Shown here: piece by piece, positions 48,061 to 57,008 of the stretch | How positions within the stretch are numbered: position 1 is the first letter of the stretch | Layout of the letters: each line of letters opens with the position of its first letter | NCBI GenBank assembly: GCA_022769125.1 | Contig: JALEKN010000005.1 | Span: 47,520 to 111,519 of the forward strand | DNA: 64,000 nucleotides | Origin: Agathobacter sp. | GTDB lineage: Bacteria > Bacillota > Clostridia > Lachnospirales > Lachnospiraceae | Direction of reading: 5' to 3' | Program-made: the position numbers and the translations under genes | Notes under the pieces: generated by a model | What the model saw: only the letters and a program-made list of their open reading frames with translations | What the model was told of the DNA's origin: nothing | Database searches by the model: none

Positions 48061-48138
48061 GATTTTCAAAAAACCTTATTTTTTTAAGTGTGATTTTTGT
48101 CCGTGTGATTAAATTGTGTCAAATTTGTGTGTCGTTTT

Positions 48139-48222
48139 TTATAAAATGCACTCCTTTATCCACGTCTTTGCCTCCGGAACCGACTGCAATATCGTCTTCG
48201 CAAGTTCGTATGGATTTTTCAA
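48139..48222 (-). CDS. Possible 27-residue peptide
   Basis: A TTG start at 48222, preceded by AAGGAGTGATGCT, opens a 27-codon frame reading MKNPYELAKTILQSVPEAKT with an end of WIKECIL. Composition looks like a real amphipathic peptide rather than a random frame, and it is tightly placed 36 bp after the ATC-hydrolase-like gene. No family is known to me. It might also be a relic of a longer gene. Confidence 0.35.
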   Translation of the reverse strand: MKNPYELAKTILQSVPEAKTWIKECIL

Positions 48223-48257
48223 AGCATCACTCCTTGCATATTGTTTTGTCGAATGAT

Positions 48258-48626
48258 CTATTGCGGATTTTTCATCTTGTCCCCGATGAACCAGTAGTCG
48301 CAGACCTCTCCGCCGCTCGCCAATGTGTATTTCCGGTTCAGGTTAAAATTCATCAGCTTTGCGGAAAGATAGTCAATATCGCACATGACCGGGAGCACAT
48401 CCAGATAACCCTCTCTTCTTGCAAAGGTGTTGAGCAGGCATTCATACATATTGGATGCCATCGGGTTGTCCGCTCCTACATCATCTGCCCTTTGCAGCAT
48501 ATCGCGGTACTCTGCATCCGTTTTCTTAATAAGCTCTCTCGTATATTCCTTCCCATACCTCTTGTTAAGTCCCTTTTTCATACAAGGTATCAACATCTTC
48601 CAATACTTATCCGTGTACTCCAGCAT
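48258..48626 (-). CDS. L-2-amino-thiazoline-4-carboxylate hydrolase-like protein, short
   Basis: A 122-residue protein from ATG 48626, after GGGAGGGGATACCG. The C-terminal part LNRKYTLASGGEVCDYWFIG resembles the end of ATC-hydrolase family proteins (TLAxG...CDxxF). These are usually about 200 residues with an N-terminal helical part, so this copy is about half-length, either a genuine short form or a remnant. The ribosome site and stop are intact. Upstream lies the palindrome GTTAG-N6-CTAAC (48649-48664), a possible operator. Function in this organism is unknown. Confidence 0.55.
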   Translation of the reverse strand: MLEYTDKYWKMLIPCMKKGLNKRYGKEYTRELIKKTDAEYRDMLQRADDVGADNPMASNMYECLLNTFARREGYLDVLPVMCDIDYLSAKLMNFNLNRKYTLASGGEVCDYWFIGDKMKNPQ

Positions 48627-48758
48627 CGGTATCCCCTCCCTGTTTTTTGTTAGTTTCTTCTAACTAAACATACCACCGATACTGCGTTTTTGCAATGTTA
48701 TTATTGTTTGATCTTTCGTTTTCAAATGCCATATTTCTTTTTTTGTACAAATTGCCAC

Positions 48759-48786
48759 TAGACTTTTTCACGCAAATGAGTATACT
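48759..48786 (+). promoter_or_regulatory. Promoter of the structured leader RNA
   Basis: TAGACT (48759-48764) and TATACT (48781-48786) are 16 bp apart. The expected start is about 48793, just before the first hairpin of the leader. Confidence 0.6.
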
Positions 48787-48792
48787 ACTAAG

Positions 48793-48934
48793 TAAGTAGT
48801 TATATGTCAACTACTCTTTCGCACTTATGAACAAGTGTTTTTGGCTGACAAAGCCGTCAATGAAAGAATAATTTGACCGACGAGGTCTCTCTGGTTCGCC
48901 AGAGTAGGGTATGGTTAGCGCCGTACCCTTTTTT
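48793..48934 (+). ncRNA. Structured leader/small RNA ending in a terminator
   Basis: Within 142 bases I count six local hairpins plus one enclosing pairing. AGTAGTT/AACTACT (48795-48815). CTTTC (48816-48820) with GAAAG (48862-48866) encloses CACTT/AAGTG (48822-48837) and GGCT/AGCC (48843-48855). GACC/GGTC (48875-48887). CTCTGG-TTCG-CCAGAG (48889-48904). AGGGTATGG/CCGTACCCT plus T6 (48906-48934), a Rho-independent terminator. An alternative pairing GTCAA (48856-48860) with TTGAC (48873-48877) competes with two helices, as in a switch. It ends 34 bases before the toxin-like gene. I know no family that matches. Confidence 0.65.
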
Positions 48935-48967
48935 CATACAGATAGACAGACTAAGGAGAACCACTAT

Positions 48968-49612
48968 TTGAAAGAATACTTAAAAGCCCAAAACAAAACC
49001 ACCGATGCTATTATCTCGAACACTTTCAGTACCAACGAACTCGAACGCTTTTCTAAATCTGATTATCGCTGGGCAGATAACCGCTCTAAACAATATAGCT
49101 ATCGAAATGTTAAAAAAGGTGAGATTTACCAGTTTGAGTTCGGGAAAAATTTCCACCCCGAAATGTCCTACGAACATAGAGGACTTGTAATCGGTGTAAA
49201 GCAGAAGTTGCTTTATGTACTTCCAATCTTCTCCTATATTCCTTCCAAGCATTCAGATGTGTATCATCCAGTAGATTTCCCCCACTCCAAAAGCGATATG
49301 TTTTTACTAAAAAGCTGTGACTTTTCATTCATAACTCACGACTCGGTTTTAAAGCTAAACGATATCCGAACTGTTAGTATAAACCGAATCCTATATCAGC
49401 AGCATGGCGCGATTCCTCTCTCTTCCGATACATACCAAAAAATTGAAGAACTGGTTCTGCAAAAATATTTTCCTAATTTCTGGTATTCGTATACGCAGAT
49501 GAAGCAGAAACCTTATCAATCTGAAGCTGATATTTATAAACTGGAAAAAACTTTGAAATCACTCTCAATGGAAAACGAAGAATTAAAAAACAGGCTCAGC
49601 TCTGATAATTAA
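48968..49612 (+). CDS. Orphan PemK/MazF-like protein
   Basis: The start is TTG 48968 after AAGGAG; the frame opens earlier, but that part lies across the leader terminator. The 214-residue protein has a 45-residue helical N-terminal extension, then a MazF/PemK-like barrel: NVKKGEIYQFEFGKNFHPEM, HRGLVIGVKQKLLYVLPIFS, and LNDIRTVSINRILYQQHG (DxxRTV-xxxR). A C-terminal coiled coil follows (DIYKLEKTLKSLSMENEELK). MazF-type proteins are mRNA endonucleases. No protein antitoxin gene adjoins it; the structured RNA upstream is the only partner in sight. A terminator follows at 49622. Confidence 0.72.
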   Translation: MKEYLKAQNKTTDAIISNTFSTNELERFSKSDYRWADNRSKQYSYRNVKKGEIYQFEFGKNFHPEMSYEHRGLVIGVKQKLLYVLPIFSYIPSKHSDVYHPVDFPHSKSDMFLLKSCDFSFITHDSVLKLNDIRTVSINRILYQQHGAIPLSSDTYQKIEELVLQKYFPNFWYSYTQMKQKPYQSEADIYKLEKTLKSLSMENEELKNRLSSDN

Positions 49613-49621
49613 TAAAATTTT

Positions 49622-49659
49622 GCGGCACTCCCTATTCCTAATGGAAGTGCCGCTCTTTT
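49622..49659 (+). terminator. Terminator of the PemK-like gene
   Basis: GCGGCACT and AGTGCCGC form an 8-bp GC-rich stem followed by CTCTTTT. It closes the toxin-like unit and faces the convergent regulator gene. Confidence 0.8.
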
Positions 49660-49703
49660 ACCTTATATTAAGCAATATTGCTTGCTTTAACTATCTTCGT
49701 TAT

Positions 49704-50273
49704 TTACAAGGATAAAATAAGTGCTGCGATCCCGCTGGCTGCAAGCAGGCAGAAACAAATTACAGCAAGTATTCTCATCTGCTTTGATCTTTTCTTTTTG
49801 AGTTCTGCAAGCACTCCTGTTGTGTAAAGCACCATTGTGACAAGCGCTCCGACTGCCAATCCCAGACATACACCCTTGATACATTCATAGATCGGGATTG
49901 CAGAATCATAGCAGATCGTTTCCATAACCAATCCGATCAGTAGTGATACCAATCCGATAATGCTTATAACTTTTGCCCTTTTTAATAATAATGCTTTTTC
50001 TGCACCCGCATAATCGGACATTGCCTCTGCAACCTCTTTTTCCTCTTTTTCCATATTCTCGCTTTTCCTTTCTCCACTGATGATTTCAGGAATACTAACC
50101 TCATAAAATTCTGAAATTTCACATAACAAACTGATATCCGGCATATTGCTTCCGGTTTCCCACCTCGATACCGTTCGTCCTGACACATTCAGAATCTCCG
50201 CAAATTCTTCCTGAGTAATTCCTTTTTCCTTGCGAAGCTCCTTTAAGAAACTTCCTATTGTTTTTGGGTTCAC
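49704..50273 (-). CDS. XRE-family regulator with membrane C terminus
   Basis: A 189-residue protein. The N-terminal helix-turn-helix is IGSFLKELRKEKGITQEEFA, then EILNVSGRTVSRWETGSNMP, with DISLLCEISEFYEVSIPEII completing the domain. A charged linker follows, then three hydrophobic segments (VISIIGLVSLLIGLVMETIC, GVCLGLAVGALVTMVLYTTG, RILAVICFCLLAASGIAALI). Such one-component membrane regulators sense envelope conditions. The start is GTG 50273, 8 bases after AAAGGAGG. It is divergent from the MATE gene at 50512, which it may regulate. Confidence 0.85.
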   Translation of the reverse strand: MNPKTIGSFLKELRKEKGITQEEFAEILNVSGRTVSRWETGSNMPDISLLCEISEFYEVSIPEIISGERKSENMEKEEKEVAEAMSDYAGAEKALLLKRAKVISIIGLVSLLIGLVMETICYDSAIPIYECIKGVCLGLAVGALVTMVLYTTGVLAELKKKRSKQMRILAVICFCLLAASGIAALILSL

Positions 50274-50450
50274 TTTTGTTTCCTCCTTTCATCAGCAGAT
50301 TACAGGAAAACGCATTTTTGTTACACGACACAAAGCGAGAATTGCCATATAATCAGCATTTAGACACATCTGTCCTGCCAAAATTCCACAAAACAAGTAT
50401 AACACACTATAAAAATATCTTTCCAATATTTCTATTTTGACATTCTGTGC

Positions 50451-50456
50451 TATAAT
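50451..50456 (+). promoter_or_regulatory. Extended -10 promoter of the MATE gene
   Basis: TGCTATAAT (TGn plus perfect TATAAT at 50451-50456) lies 55 bp before the MATE start. No good -35 is visible at 17 bp. The interval 50274-50511 between the divergent genes holds nothing else recognisable. Confidence 0.55.
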
Positions 50457-50511
50457 TACTCTGCCATAAAATCTGGTTGATCCACTTATGATAACTTGGG
50501 AAAGGTTGAAA

Positions 50512-51870
50512 ATGAGTAAGACTGCAAAATCAAAAGAATTGGACATGTTAAACGGCAAACTGGCGGGGAAATTGATTCTCTTTGCGATTCCGCTGGCATT
50601 CAGCAGTATTTTACAGCAGTTATTTAACTCCGCAGACGTTGCTGTGGTTGGGCGTTTTGCGGGCGACTCTGCGCTTGCTGCTGTCGGAAGCTGCGTAGCA
50701 CTTGTCGGGATCTTTGTAAATCTTATTGTCGGACTGTCCGTAGGACCGAATGCTGCGCTGGCTACTCTGATCGGTCAGAAAAAGAGAGAACAGATCGGCG
50801 GAACCTTTCATACGATCCTGACCTTCGGTGCGATCCTTGGATTTATTCTTATGTGCCTTGGAATGCTCTCCGCCCGAACTATTTTAGAGCTGTCCGGAAC
50901 CCCTGACAGTGTGCTGGATCAGGCGCTTTTGTATATCCGGATCTACTTCCTTTGCATTCCATTTATGACGATCTATAACTTTGGCTCCGCGATTCTAAGA
51001 AGCTTCGGAGACAGCAAAAGACCAATGTATTACCTGATCGTATCCGGCACGGTAAATGTGATTCTGAATCTCGTTCTGGTCATCTGCTTTCACCTCGATG
51101 TCGCAGGTGTTGCCATTGCAACTGTAATCTCCAACATCCTCAGCGCTGCCATGCTCATCATCTATCTGCATCGCAGACAAGACGAATTTCAGTTTCGTGT
51201 GCGGGATATGCGAATCGAGAAAACCGCCTTACAGAAAATCCTCCTCATCGGAGTTCCTGCGGGAATACAGGCGGCGATCTTCTCAGTGTCCAATGTATTT
51301 ATCCAGAGCGGGATCAACTCCTTCGGGGAGGATGCGATCGCAGGCTCTTCCCTCGCACTGAATTTTGAGTATTTTTCATACGATATTACATCCGCCTTTG
51401 CTCAGGCTGCCGTAACCTTTACCAGCCAGAACTACGGTGCCGGAAACATCAAACGATGCAAAAGGATTTTCCTGCTGTGCCTGCTCTTCGGTTTCGGATT
51501 TACGGAGCTTCTGTCAATTATCTTCATGATCTGGGATGATTTCTTTGTAAGTATCTATACAACCAGCAGCGCGGTTGCCGCCTACGCCCTGATCCGGCTG
51601 CATCATGTATGCTCTCTGGAAGGACTAGCTGCAACCTACGAAGTGGAAAGCGCTGCGCTAAGAGGTATGGGAAAATCCTTAGAACCATCGATCATCACGA
51701 TTCTTGGAACCGTTGTGTTCCGTTTGATCTGGATGGTTACAATATTTAAACAGGTTCCTACCTATGCCATGCTGATGAACGTATACGTTGCCTCGTGGCT
51801 GTTTACCGGCGGAGCCATCTTTATCGTTTACTGGCATCACATGAAGAAGGTAAGCAGCAATCCATTATAA
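50512..51870 (+). CDS. MATE family efflux transporter
   Basis: Na+- or H+-coupled drug/metabolite efflux pump. From ATG 50512 (GAAAGGTTGAAA upstream) it has 452 residues with twelve predicted membrane segments. N-half markers are [37 protein letters not shown] and [21 protein letters not shown]-half markers are [20 protein letters not shown] and [10 protein letters not shown]. The start ATG is preferred over 50488 because of the ribosome site. Its 3' end overlaps the convergent MATE-kinase gene by 50 bp. Confidence 0.93.
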   Translation: MSKTAKSKELDMLNGKLAGKLILFAIPLAFSSILQQLFNSADVAVVGRFAGDSALAAVGSCVALVGIFVNLIVGLSVGPNAALATLIGQKKREQIGGTFHTILTFGAILGFILMCLGMLSARTILELSGTPDSVLDQALLYIRIYFLCIPFMTIYNFGSAILRSFGDSKRPMYYLIVSGTVNVILNLVLVICFHLDVAGVAIATVISNILSAAMLIIYLHRRQDEFQFRVRDMRIEKTALQKILLIGVPAGIQAAIFSVSNVFIQSGINSFGEDAIAGSSLALNFEYFSYDITSAFAQAAVTFTSQNYGAGNIKRCKRIFLLCLLFGFGFTELLSIIFMIWDDFFVSIYTTSSAVAAYALIRLHHVCSLEGLAATYEVESAALRGMGKSLEPSIITILGTVVFRLIWMVTIFKQVPTYAMLMNVYVASWLFTGGAIFIVYWHHMKKVSSNPL

Positions 51871-52435
51871 TCTTCTGGCACATTTCATATCCCAGCTCGG
51901 AGCTGTTTAGTGCCAGCGTATAATTTGCTGCCATCCCCCATTTCTGCTCCGTATAGAAATTGTAGTTTGTTCTACGCCTTTTATCGGTATCGTTTATCAT
52001 TTTAACTGCATCCGCATCTGTGACCTTATACAGCTTACAGATGCGCTGCACCTTTTCCGGCATATTTCCATGTATAAAAACATTCAGCACATCATCCCTG
52101 TCTTTTAGTATAAAATCCGCATTCCGCCCGATTATCACACAGCTTTCCTTCTCAGCGATTTCAAGGATTACCTTTCTCTGTGCCTCGTACACCATGTCCT
52201 CCACAGACTTTCCTGTGATGTCACGACCCGCGAAAGCATACGAAAACAAGCCTTTTTTCGGAGATAGTTCCGCCTTTTCCTGAATATATTCCGGCGAAAA
52301 TCCTGACTGCTCTGCGATCTGTGCGATAATATCCTTATCATAATATTTCATTCCAAGCTTCTTCGCTACTTCCTCTCCGATAAAGCGCCCGCCGCTTCCA
52401 AACTCTCTGCTGATCGTAATAATTCTCTTTGCCAT
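51821..52435 (-). CDS. Internal start: stand-alone cytidylate-kinase-like protein
   Basis: Inside the fusion frame AAGGAGGAAGAAGCT precedes an ATG at 52435, an ideal ribosome site for a 204-residue kinase-like protein ([18 protein letters not shown]). This strongly suggests that kinase and transporter were, or still are, separate translation products in one mRNA. It is listed as an alternative product of the same DNA, not a separate locus. Confidence 0.55.
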   Translation of the reverse strand: MAKRIITISREFGSGGRFIGEEVAKKLGMKYYDKDIIAQIAEQSGFSPEYIQEKAELSPKKGLFSYAFAGRDITGKSVEDMVYEAQRKVILEIAEKESCVIIGRNADFILKDRDDVLNVFIHGNMPEKVQRICKLYKVTDADAVKMINDTDKRRRTNYNFYTEQKWGMAANYTLALNSSELGYEMCQKIIMDCCLPSSCDASKR

Positions 52436-53815
52436 AGCTTCTTCCTCCTTATTCAGACAATCCACTTTATTCTTTCTGATTTTCTTTAAAAATACATATC
52501 CTACAAGGCAGGCGATAAGCTCCGTTATCGGAAATGCCCACCAGATCAGTGAGACATCTGCCTGACCATTTCTGACAAAAACAGAAAAGATTCCTGCCAG
52601 CGGCAGTATGATCACAAGCTGTCTTAGCAGGGAGATCACAAGTGACTGAAGCCCTCCGTCTAGTGCCTGATAAATTCCCTGGTATGCCACATTGATCCCC
52701 GCGAAAATAAAACTGATGGAAATGATCCGCATTGCTCCGATAAAGTACGCTCTTGACGATCCGGCATTAAACAGTGTCGCAAATGCGTTTGGGAAAGCCT
52801 CTGTGATAATGATTCCAAAGACCATCAGGACTGCCGTATATATAAGACCGTATTTCATGCCATCTTTGATGCGCCTTTTGCTTCCCATTCCGTATGCGAA
52901 TGCTATGATCGGCGTGATCGCATCTCTCAGCCCGAATGCAAGGAACAGTACAAATTGCTGCACCTTATAGAACAATCCGTAAGCAGTCTGCGCAGAAGAA
53001 TTGAATTTTAAGATCAGATTCATCACATAGACCATGATCGACATAAGTGCCTGTGCAATAATCGCCGGAAGCCCGATCGCATAGATTTCCTTAATGATCC
53101 TGCCATCCGGTTTCATGTATTTTGCACCATGCTCAAATTCTTTATTTAATTTTATATGGAAAATAAATAATAGTCCCGCGGATACCACCTGTCCGATCAC
53201 CGTCGCATACGCAGCGCCCTCGACTCCCATTTCAGGAACCGGTCCTATACCATAGATCATGATCGGATCAAGGATAATATTGATCACAGCTCCCACGACC
53301 TGACCGATCGTGGAATATAGGGAACGTCCGGTCGCCTGTAATAATTTTTCAAACAGCGAAAAGAAAATGATTCCAAATGAGATCACACAGCATATCCTAA
53401 GATAGCTTGTTCCCATTGCGATAACTTCCGGATCAACGGTCTGTGATGAAATGTATGCCTTTACTCCGAATATTCCAAACAGCAGGCATACCGCATAGAT
53501 GATCACGCCAAGGAACAAACTATTCCCGGCAACCTTTGCAGCCTTTTTGCTGTTCCCCTGTCCGAGTGTCCTCGCAAGAAGCGCATTTGTTCCCACACCT
53601 GTGCCGATCCCCACTGCTACCATAAGCATCTGAACCGGGAACACAAGCGTAAGTGCATTTAAAGCGGCTTCGCTCCCCACCTTCATGTTTCCGACAAAGG
53701 CACTGTCCACGATATTGTAGACCGCCTGCAATGCCATCGACAGGATCATCGGTATTCCCATCTGCATCATGAGCTTTCGCACCGGCATCGCCTTCATTTT
53801 GTTACTCTCTGCCAT
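51821..53815 (-). CDS. MATE transporter fused to a cytidylate-kinase-like domain
   Basis: A single 664-codon frame. Residues 1-450 are a full MATE transporter ([57 protein letters not shown]). Residues 461-664 are a cytidylate-kinase-2-like P-loop protein: [80 protein letters not shown] and [17 protein letters not shown]. The linker [20 protein letters not shown] covers an internal AAGGAGG and ATG (52435), so the kinase may also be made alone. The substrate of the kinase-like family is not settled. It overlaps the convergent gene at its 3' end. Confidence 0.88.
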   Translation of the reverse strand: MAESNKMKAMPVRKLMMQMGIPMILSMALQAVYNIVDSAFVGNMKVGSEAALNALTLVFPVQMLMVAVGIGTGVGTNALLARTLGQGNSKKAAKVAGNSLFLGVIIYAVCLLFGIFGVKAYISSQTVDPEVIAMGTSYLRICCVISFGIIFFSLFEKLLQATGRSLYSTIGQVVGAVINIILDPIMIYGIGPVPEMGVEGAAYATVIGQVVSAGLLFIFHIKLNKEFEHGAKYMKPDGRIIKEIYAIGLPAIIAQALMSIMVYVMNLILKFNSSAQTAYGLFYKVQQFVLFLAFGLRDAITPIIAFAYGMGSKRRIKDGMKYGLIYTAVLMVFGIIITEAFPNAFATLFNAGSSRAYFIGAMRIISISFIFAGINVAYQGIYQALDGGLQSLVISLLRQLVIILPLAGIFSVFVRNGQADVSLIWWAFPITELIACLVGYVFLKKIRKNKVDCLNKEEEAMAKRIITISREFGSGGRFIGEEVAKKLGMKYYDKDIIAQIAEQSGFSPEYIQEKAELSPKKGLFSYAFAGRDITGKSVEDMVYEAQRKVILEIAEKESCVIIGRNADFILKDRDDVLNVFIHGNMPEKVQRICKLYKVTDADAVKMINDTDKRRRTNYNFYTEQKWGMAANYTLALNSSELGYEMCQKIIMDCCLPSSCDASKR

Positions 53816-53917
53816 TTTAACTTAATCCTCCTTTTTTTGCATAAAAAAAGTATGCACCTATCTCATAAGTTGGACTTACGCTGATAAGCAACACACTTTT
53901 CATGACATGATATAAAA

Positions 53918-53964
53918 TAAAAAACGAGCAGCAAAACTGGATTTACGCTAGTCAGCTACTCGTT
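53918..53964 (-). terminator. Terminator of the CPBP protease gene
   Basis: ACGAGTAGC and GCTGCTCGT form an imperfect stem followed on the minus strand by TTTTTTATTTT, just past the protease gene. The rest of 53816-54023 holds nothing recognisable. Confidence 0.65.
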
Positions 53965-54023
53965 CGCCATTTATTATATTTCTCGTTTTCCAAAAAGTCA
54001 AACAAAAATTTTCTTGCCCTTAC

Positions 54024-54851
54024 TTACTCTTTCTCCTGTAACTTCTGCACAAAACATATATACAGAAGCACCGCACCAGCCGCAAAGACAGCCACAGAAA
54101 ATACCCACGCAAAGACACTTCCGTCGACCGTATGCTGTAAAATGCCGGTCTGTGTACGGACGACAGAGATCAGGTTCACCGTCACATGGCCGAGCACTGC
54201 CGCGGAGAAGTGACCGCACTTTTCCATAAAAAGTGACAACATCACACCAAGCACAAAGGCATAGATAAACTGCACGATATTAAAATGCATAATTCCAAAC
54301 AAAAGTGCCGAAAGGAGAATTGCCGGGAGCATCCCCATATCGCGCCGCAGCCGTGCGTAGATCACGCCACGGTAGACCATCTCCTCCAGGATCGGTGTAA
54401 GGATGGCAGAGCCGATGATCTGGAAAACAAATGCACCTCCATAAAAGTCCTCGTTTGCCTGAGCAAAGCCAGTAGAGATCTCCACCAGCGGTGACATGGA
54501 AAGCAGATTGTTCAGTCCGATTCCGCAGCAGGCAGCCACGGCTACGATCAAAAATGCCGTTTTGATGCCATCTGCAGCAGCACCGCTTTTTGCGTCTGCA
54601 CAGGCATTCTTCCGCCCTGTCTGCGGCTTTTTCTTTGCAGCCTGCCGCCAGATCGCATCCGGTTTGTAGAACTGTGTATACACGACCGGCAGTGCCACAA
54701 GCGTTGCAACGATCTGCCGTATCATATAAGTGCTGCTATCCATCCCGATAAAAAGCTGCATTAAGAACATCACAAATAAAATGACCGCATAATACAGCAA
54801 GAGCGGATACAGGACATCCCATATCCGCATAGCAAAATACTTTCTTTGCAT
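54024..54851 (-). CDS. CPBP family intramembrane metalloprotease
   Basis: A 275-residue membrane protein of the CAAX-protease/bacteriocin-processing (Abi/CPBP) family. Motif 1 is LEEMVYRGVIYARLRRDMG (EExxxR), motif 2 is FGIMHFNIVQFIYAFVLGVM (with His), and motif 3 is SAAVLGHVTVNLIS (HxxxN). Eight or so hydrophobic segments are present. Roles in the family include self-immunity and prenyl-protein processing; none is evident here. It is coded 10 bp after the S1-domain gene, in the same direction. Confidence 0.88.
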   Translation of the reverse strand: MQRKYFAMRIWDVLYPLLLYYAVILFVMFLMQLFIGMDSSTYMIRQIVATLVALPVVYTQFYKPDAIWRQAAKKKPQTGRKNACADAKSGAAADGIKTAFLIVAVAACCGIGLNNLLSMSPLVEISTGFAQANEDFYGGAFVFQIIGSAILTPILEEMVYRGVIYARLRRDMGMLPAILLSALLFGIMHFNIVQFIYAFVLGVMLSLFMEKCGHFSAAVLGHVTVNLISVVRTQTGILQHTVDGSVFAWVFSVAVFAAGAVLLYICFVQKLQEKE

Positions 54852-54861
54852 ACTCTTACCT

Positions 54862-55761
54862 CTAAAGCTTTAGACCTGCAAGCAGGGAGCCAAGGCTTGT
54901 TCCTGCCGTCTCGTTTGAAATATACTCCTCCACCTCGCCGGCATCCTCGGTATCCACCATCTCTTCTTCAAGAGCCTTCATGCTGAGACTGACCTTGTTG
55001 TCGTTGGTATTTAACACCTTGACCTTGACCTTCTGACCTTCCTTTAACACCTCATGCGGAGATGCGATCCGCTTCTGGCAGATCTGTGAAATATGGACAA
55101 GTCCGCTGATTCCGTTGCCGAGACTGATAAACGCGCCGTATGGCATAATGCTCTCCACGGTTCCCTCTAAGACAGAGCCCGGAACCATCATGGAAATCTT
55201 GTGGTTTCTTGCCTCCGTCTCCTTCTCGCGTGCAACTGCTTTTCCGGAAAGCACCAGCTTATCCTTCTCCTTGTCGACCGTGGTGATCTTCGCTTCAATT
55301 TCCTTTCCTACCCACGCAGATGTATCCTCCACATAATCGGATGTGATCTGTGAGGCCGGGATAAATGCACGGATACCCTCAAGATATGTAACTACACCGC
55401 CCTTGACGCCCTCCTTGATGCGCACCTTTACGACTGCATCCTGCGCCATGAGCTCCTTTAGCTTGTCCCATGCGAGAACATCGTTTGCTTCCTTCTTGGA
55501 AAGCTCGATATTGCCGGCTCCGTCATCGAGTGCAACGACCGTAGCCTCGATCACATCGCCCGGAAAGATCTCTGCAAACACATCAAAGGTCGGATCATTG
55601 CTTAGATTCTCCACCTTGATGATTCCCTGCGTATAATAATTCAGATCCAGCGCAACCTCATCCTCGGACACGGCAATGACCGTTCCGGAAATGATGTCAC
55701 CCTCGCGGATCGTCCGGAAGGAACGCTCCAGCTCCTTCTCATAATCCTTCATGGTTTCCAT
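54862..55761 (-). CDS. S1-domain RNA-binding protein (ribosomal protein S1-like)
   Basis: A 299-residue protein with three S1-type OB folds: residues about 20-90 (EGDIISGTVIAVSEDEVALD), 105-170 (VVKVRIKEGVKGGVVTYLEG) and 190-260 (GSVLEGTVESIMPYGAFISL, GISGLVHISQICQKRI). Bacterial S1 has four to six repeats, so this is a shorter S1-like protein, as is common in Clostridia. Ribosome site GGAGG is 8 bases before ATG 55761. It precedes the CPBP protease. Confidence 0.88.
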   Translation of the reverse strand: METMKDYEKELERSFRTIREGDIISGTVIAVSEDEVALDLNYYTQGIIKVENLSNDPTFDVFAEIFPGDVIEATVVALDDGAGNIELSKKEANDVLAWDKLKELMAQDAVVKVRIKEGVKGGVVTYLEGIRAFIPASQITSDYVEDTSAWVGKEIEAKITTVDKEKDKLVLSGKAVAREKETEARNHKISMMVPGSVLEGTVESIMPYGAFISLGNGISGLVHISQICQKRIASPHEVLKEGQKVKVKVLNTNDNKVSLSMKALEEEMVDTEDAGEVEEYISNETAGTSLGSLLAGLKL

Positions 55762-55775
55762 ACACATATCCTCCT

Positions 55776-56987
55776 TTAAATGGACGTGCGGACCAGTTTC
55801 GGCTTATATCCGGCTTCTTCCAGCGCCTTTAATATCTGTTTCTTATGGTCAGTTCCAAAACACTCCAGCGTAATGCGAAGTTCCACCGCCGCATTGCGGT
55901 TCGTAGAAACAAACTGGTTGTGCTCAAGCTTGATGACATTTCCCTGCTGTGCCGCAAGATTGCCCGCAACCTTTGCAAGCTCACCCGGCTTATCCGGAAG
56001 CAGAACAGAAACCGTAAAAATGCGGTCTCTGAAAATAAGTCCCTGCTGTACCACGGAGGACATTGCAATAACATCCATATTACCGCCGCTTAAGATCGCG
56101 ACAACACGCTTATCTGTCACATCCAGGTGCTTTAATGCTGCAACAGTCAAAAGACCGGAATTTTCAATGACCATCTTGTGGTTCTCGACCATATCCAGAA
56201 ATGCGCCGATCAGTTCATCATCCTCAACCGTGATGATATCGTCCAGATTCTTCTGGATATATGGGAAAATGTTGCTTCCCGGAGTCTTAACCGCCGTACC
56301 GTCTGCGATGGTATTTACCGTTGGAAGTGTCGTTACCTTTCCCGCTGCAAACGATGCCTGCATACAGTTCGCGCCTGCCGGCTCCACACCGATCACCTTG
56401 ATCTTTGGATTTAACAGCTTTGCAAGTGTAGAAACACCTGTTGCGAGTCCGCCGCCACCGATCGGGACTAAGATATACTCAACGAGCGGAAGCTCCTTGA
56501 AAATCTCCATTGCGATCGTACCCTGTCCGGTTGCTACTGCAAGATCATCGAACGGATGAATGAAGGTGTAGCCCTCCTTCGCTGCGAGGTCAAGTGCATA
56601 CTCACACGCCTCATCATAGACGTCTCCGTACAGGATGACCTCTGCGCCGTATCCCTTGGTGCGGTTGACCTTGATCAGCGGAGTCGTTGTCGGCATGACA
56701 ATGACCGCCTTGCAGCCATAGCATTTTGCCGCATAAGCAACGCCCTGCGCATGGTTGCCCGCAGATGCGGTGATAAGTCCGCGGCTGCGCTCCTCGTCTG
56801 TCAGTGTGCTGATCTTGTAATAAGCGCCACGCACCTTGTAAGCGCCTGTAAACTGCATATTTTCCGGCTTAAGATATACCTTGTTGCCAGTCTGTTCACT
56901 CAAGTAATCGCTGTACACCAATTTAGTCTCCAATGTTACTTCTTTCACCTTTTCGCTTGCTTCTTCAAAGCAATCCAGTGTCAACAT
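55776..56987 (-). CDS. ilvA: Threonine ammonia-lyase
   Basis: PLP-dependent deaminase that makes 2-oxobutanoate from threonine, feeding isoleucine synthesis or energy metabolism. From ATG 56987 it has 403 residues. The PLP lysine lies in NMQFTGAYKVRGAYYKISTL, with the phosphate loop VPIGGGGLATGVSTLAK and the catalytic-site SAGNHAQGVAYAAKCYG. The C-terminal ACT domain (about 328-403) contains VLLPDKPGELAKVAGNLA. A single ACT domain suggests the shorter catabolic-like class. It is coded 14 bp before the S1-like gene. Confidence 0.94.
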   Translation of the reverse strand: MLTLDCFEEASEKVKEVTLETKLVYSDYLSEQTGNKVYLKPENMQFTGAYKVRGAYYKISTLTDEERSRGLITASAGNHAQGVAYAAKCYGCKAVIVMPTTTPLIKVNRTKGYGAEVILYGDVYDEACEYALDLAAKEGYTFIHPFDDLAVATGQGTIAMEIFKELPLVEYILVPIGGGGLATGVSTLAKLLNPKIKVIGVEPAGANCMQASFAAGKVTTLPTVNTIADGTAVKTPGSNIFPYIQKNLDDIITVEDDELIGAFLDMVENHKMVIENSGLLTVAALKHLDVTDKRVVAILSGGNMDVIAMSSVVQQGLIFRDRIFTVSVLLPDKPGELAKVAGNLAAQQGNVIKLEHNQFVSTNRNAAVELRITLECFGTDHKKQILKALEEAGYKPKLVRTSI

Positions 56988-57008
56988 ATCGTTTCCCTCT
57001 CTGTCCAT

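Noticed and set aside
48827..48871. 14-codon leader peptide frame (MNKCFWLTKPSMKE) inside the structured RNA
   Set aside because: It has no ribosome site and most of it is locked in hairpins; it cannot be supported as translated, though relatives might change this view.
50292..50558. 88-codon minus-strand frame between the XRE gene and the MATE gene
   Set aside because: It overlaps the MATE promoter and start, has no ribosome site and no recognisable composition.
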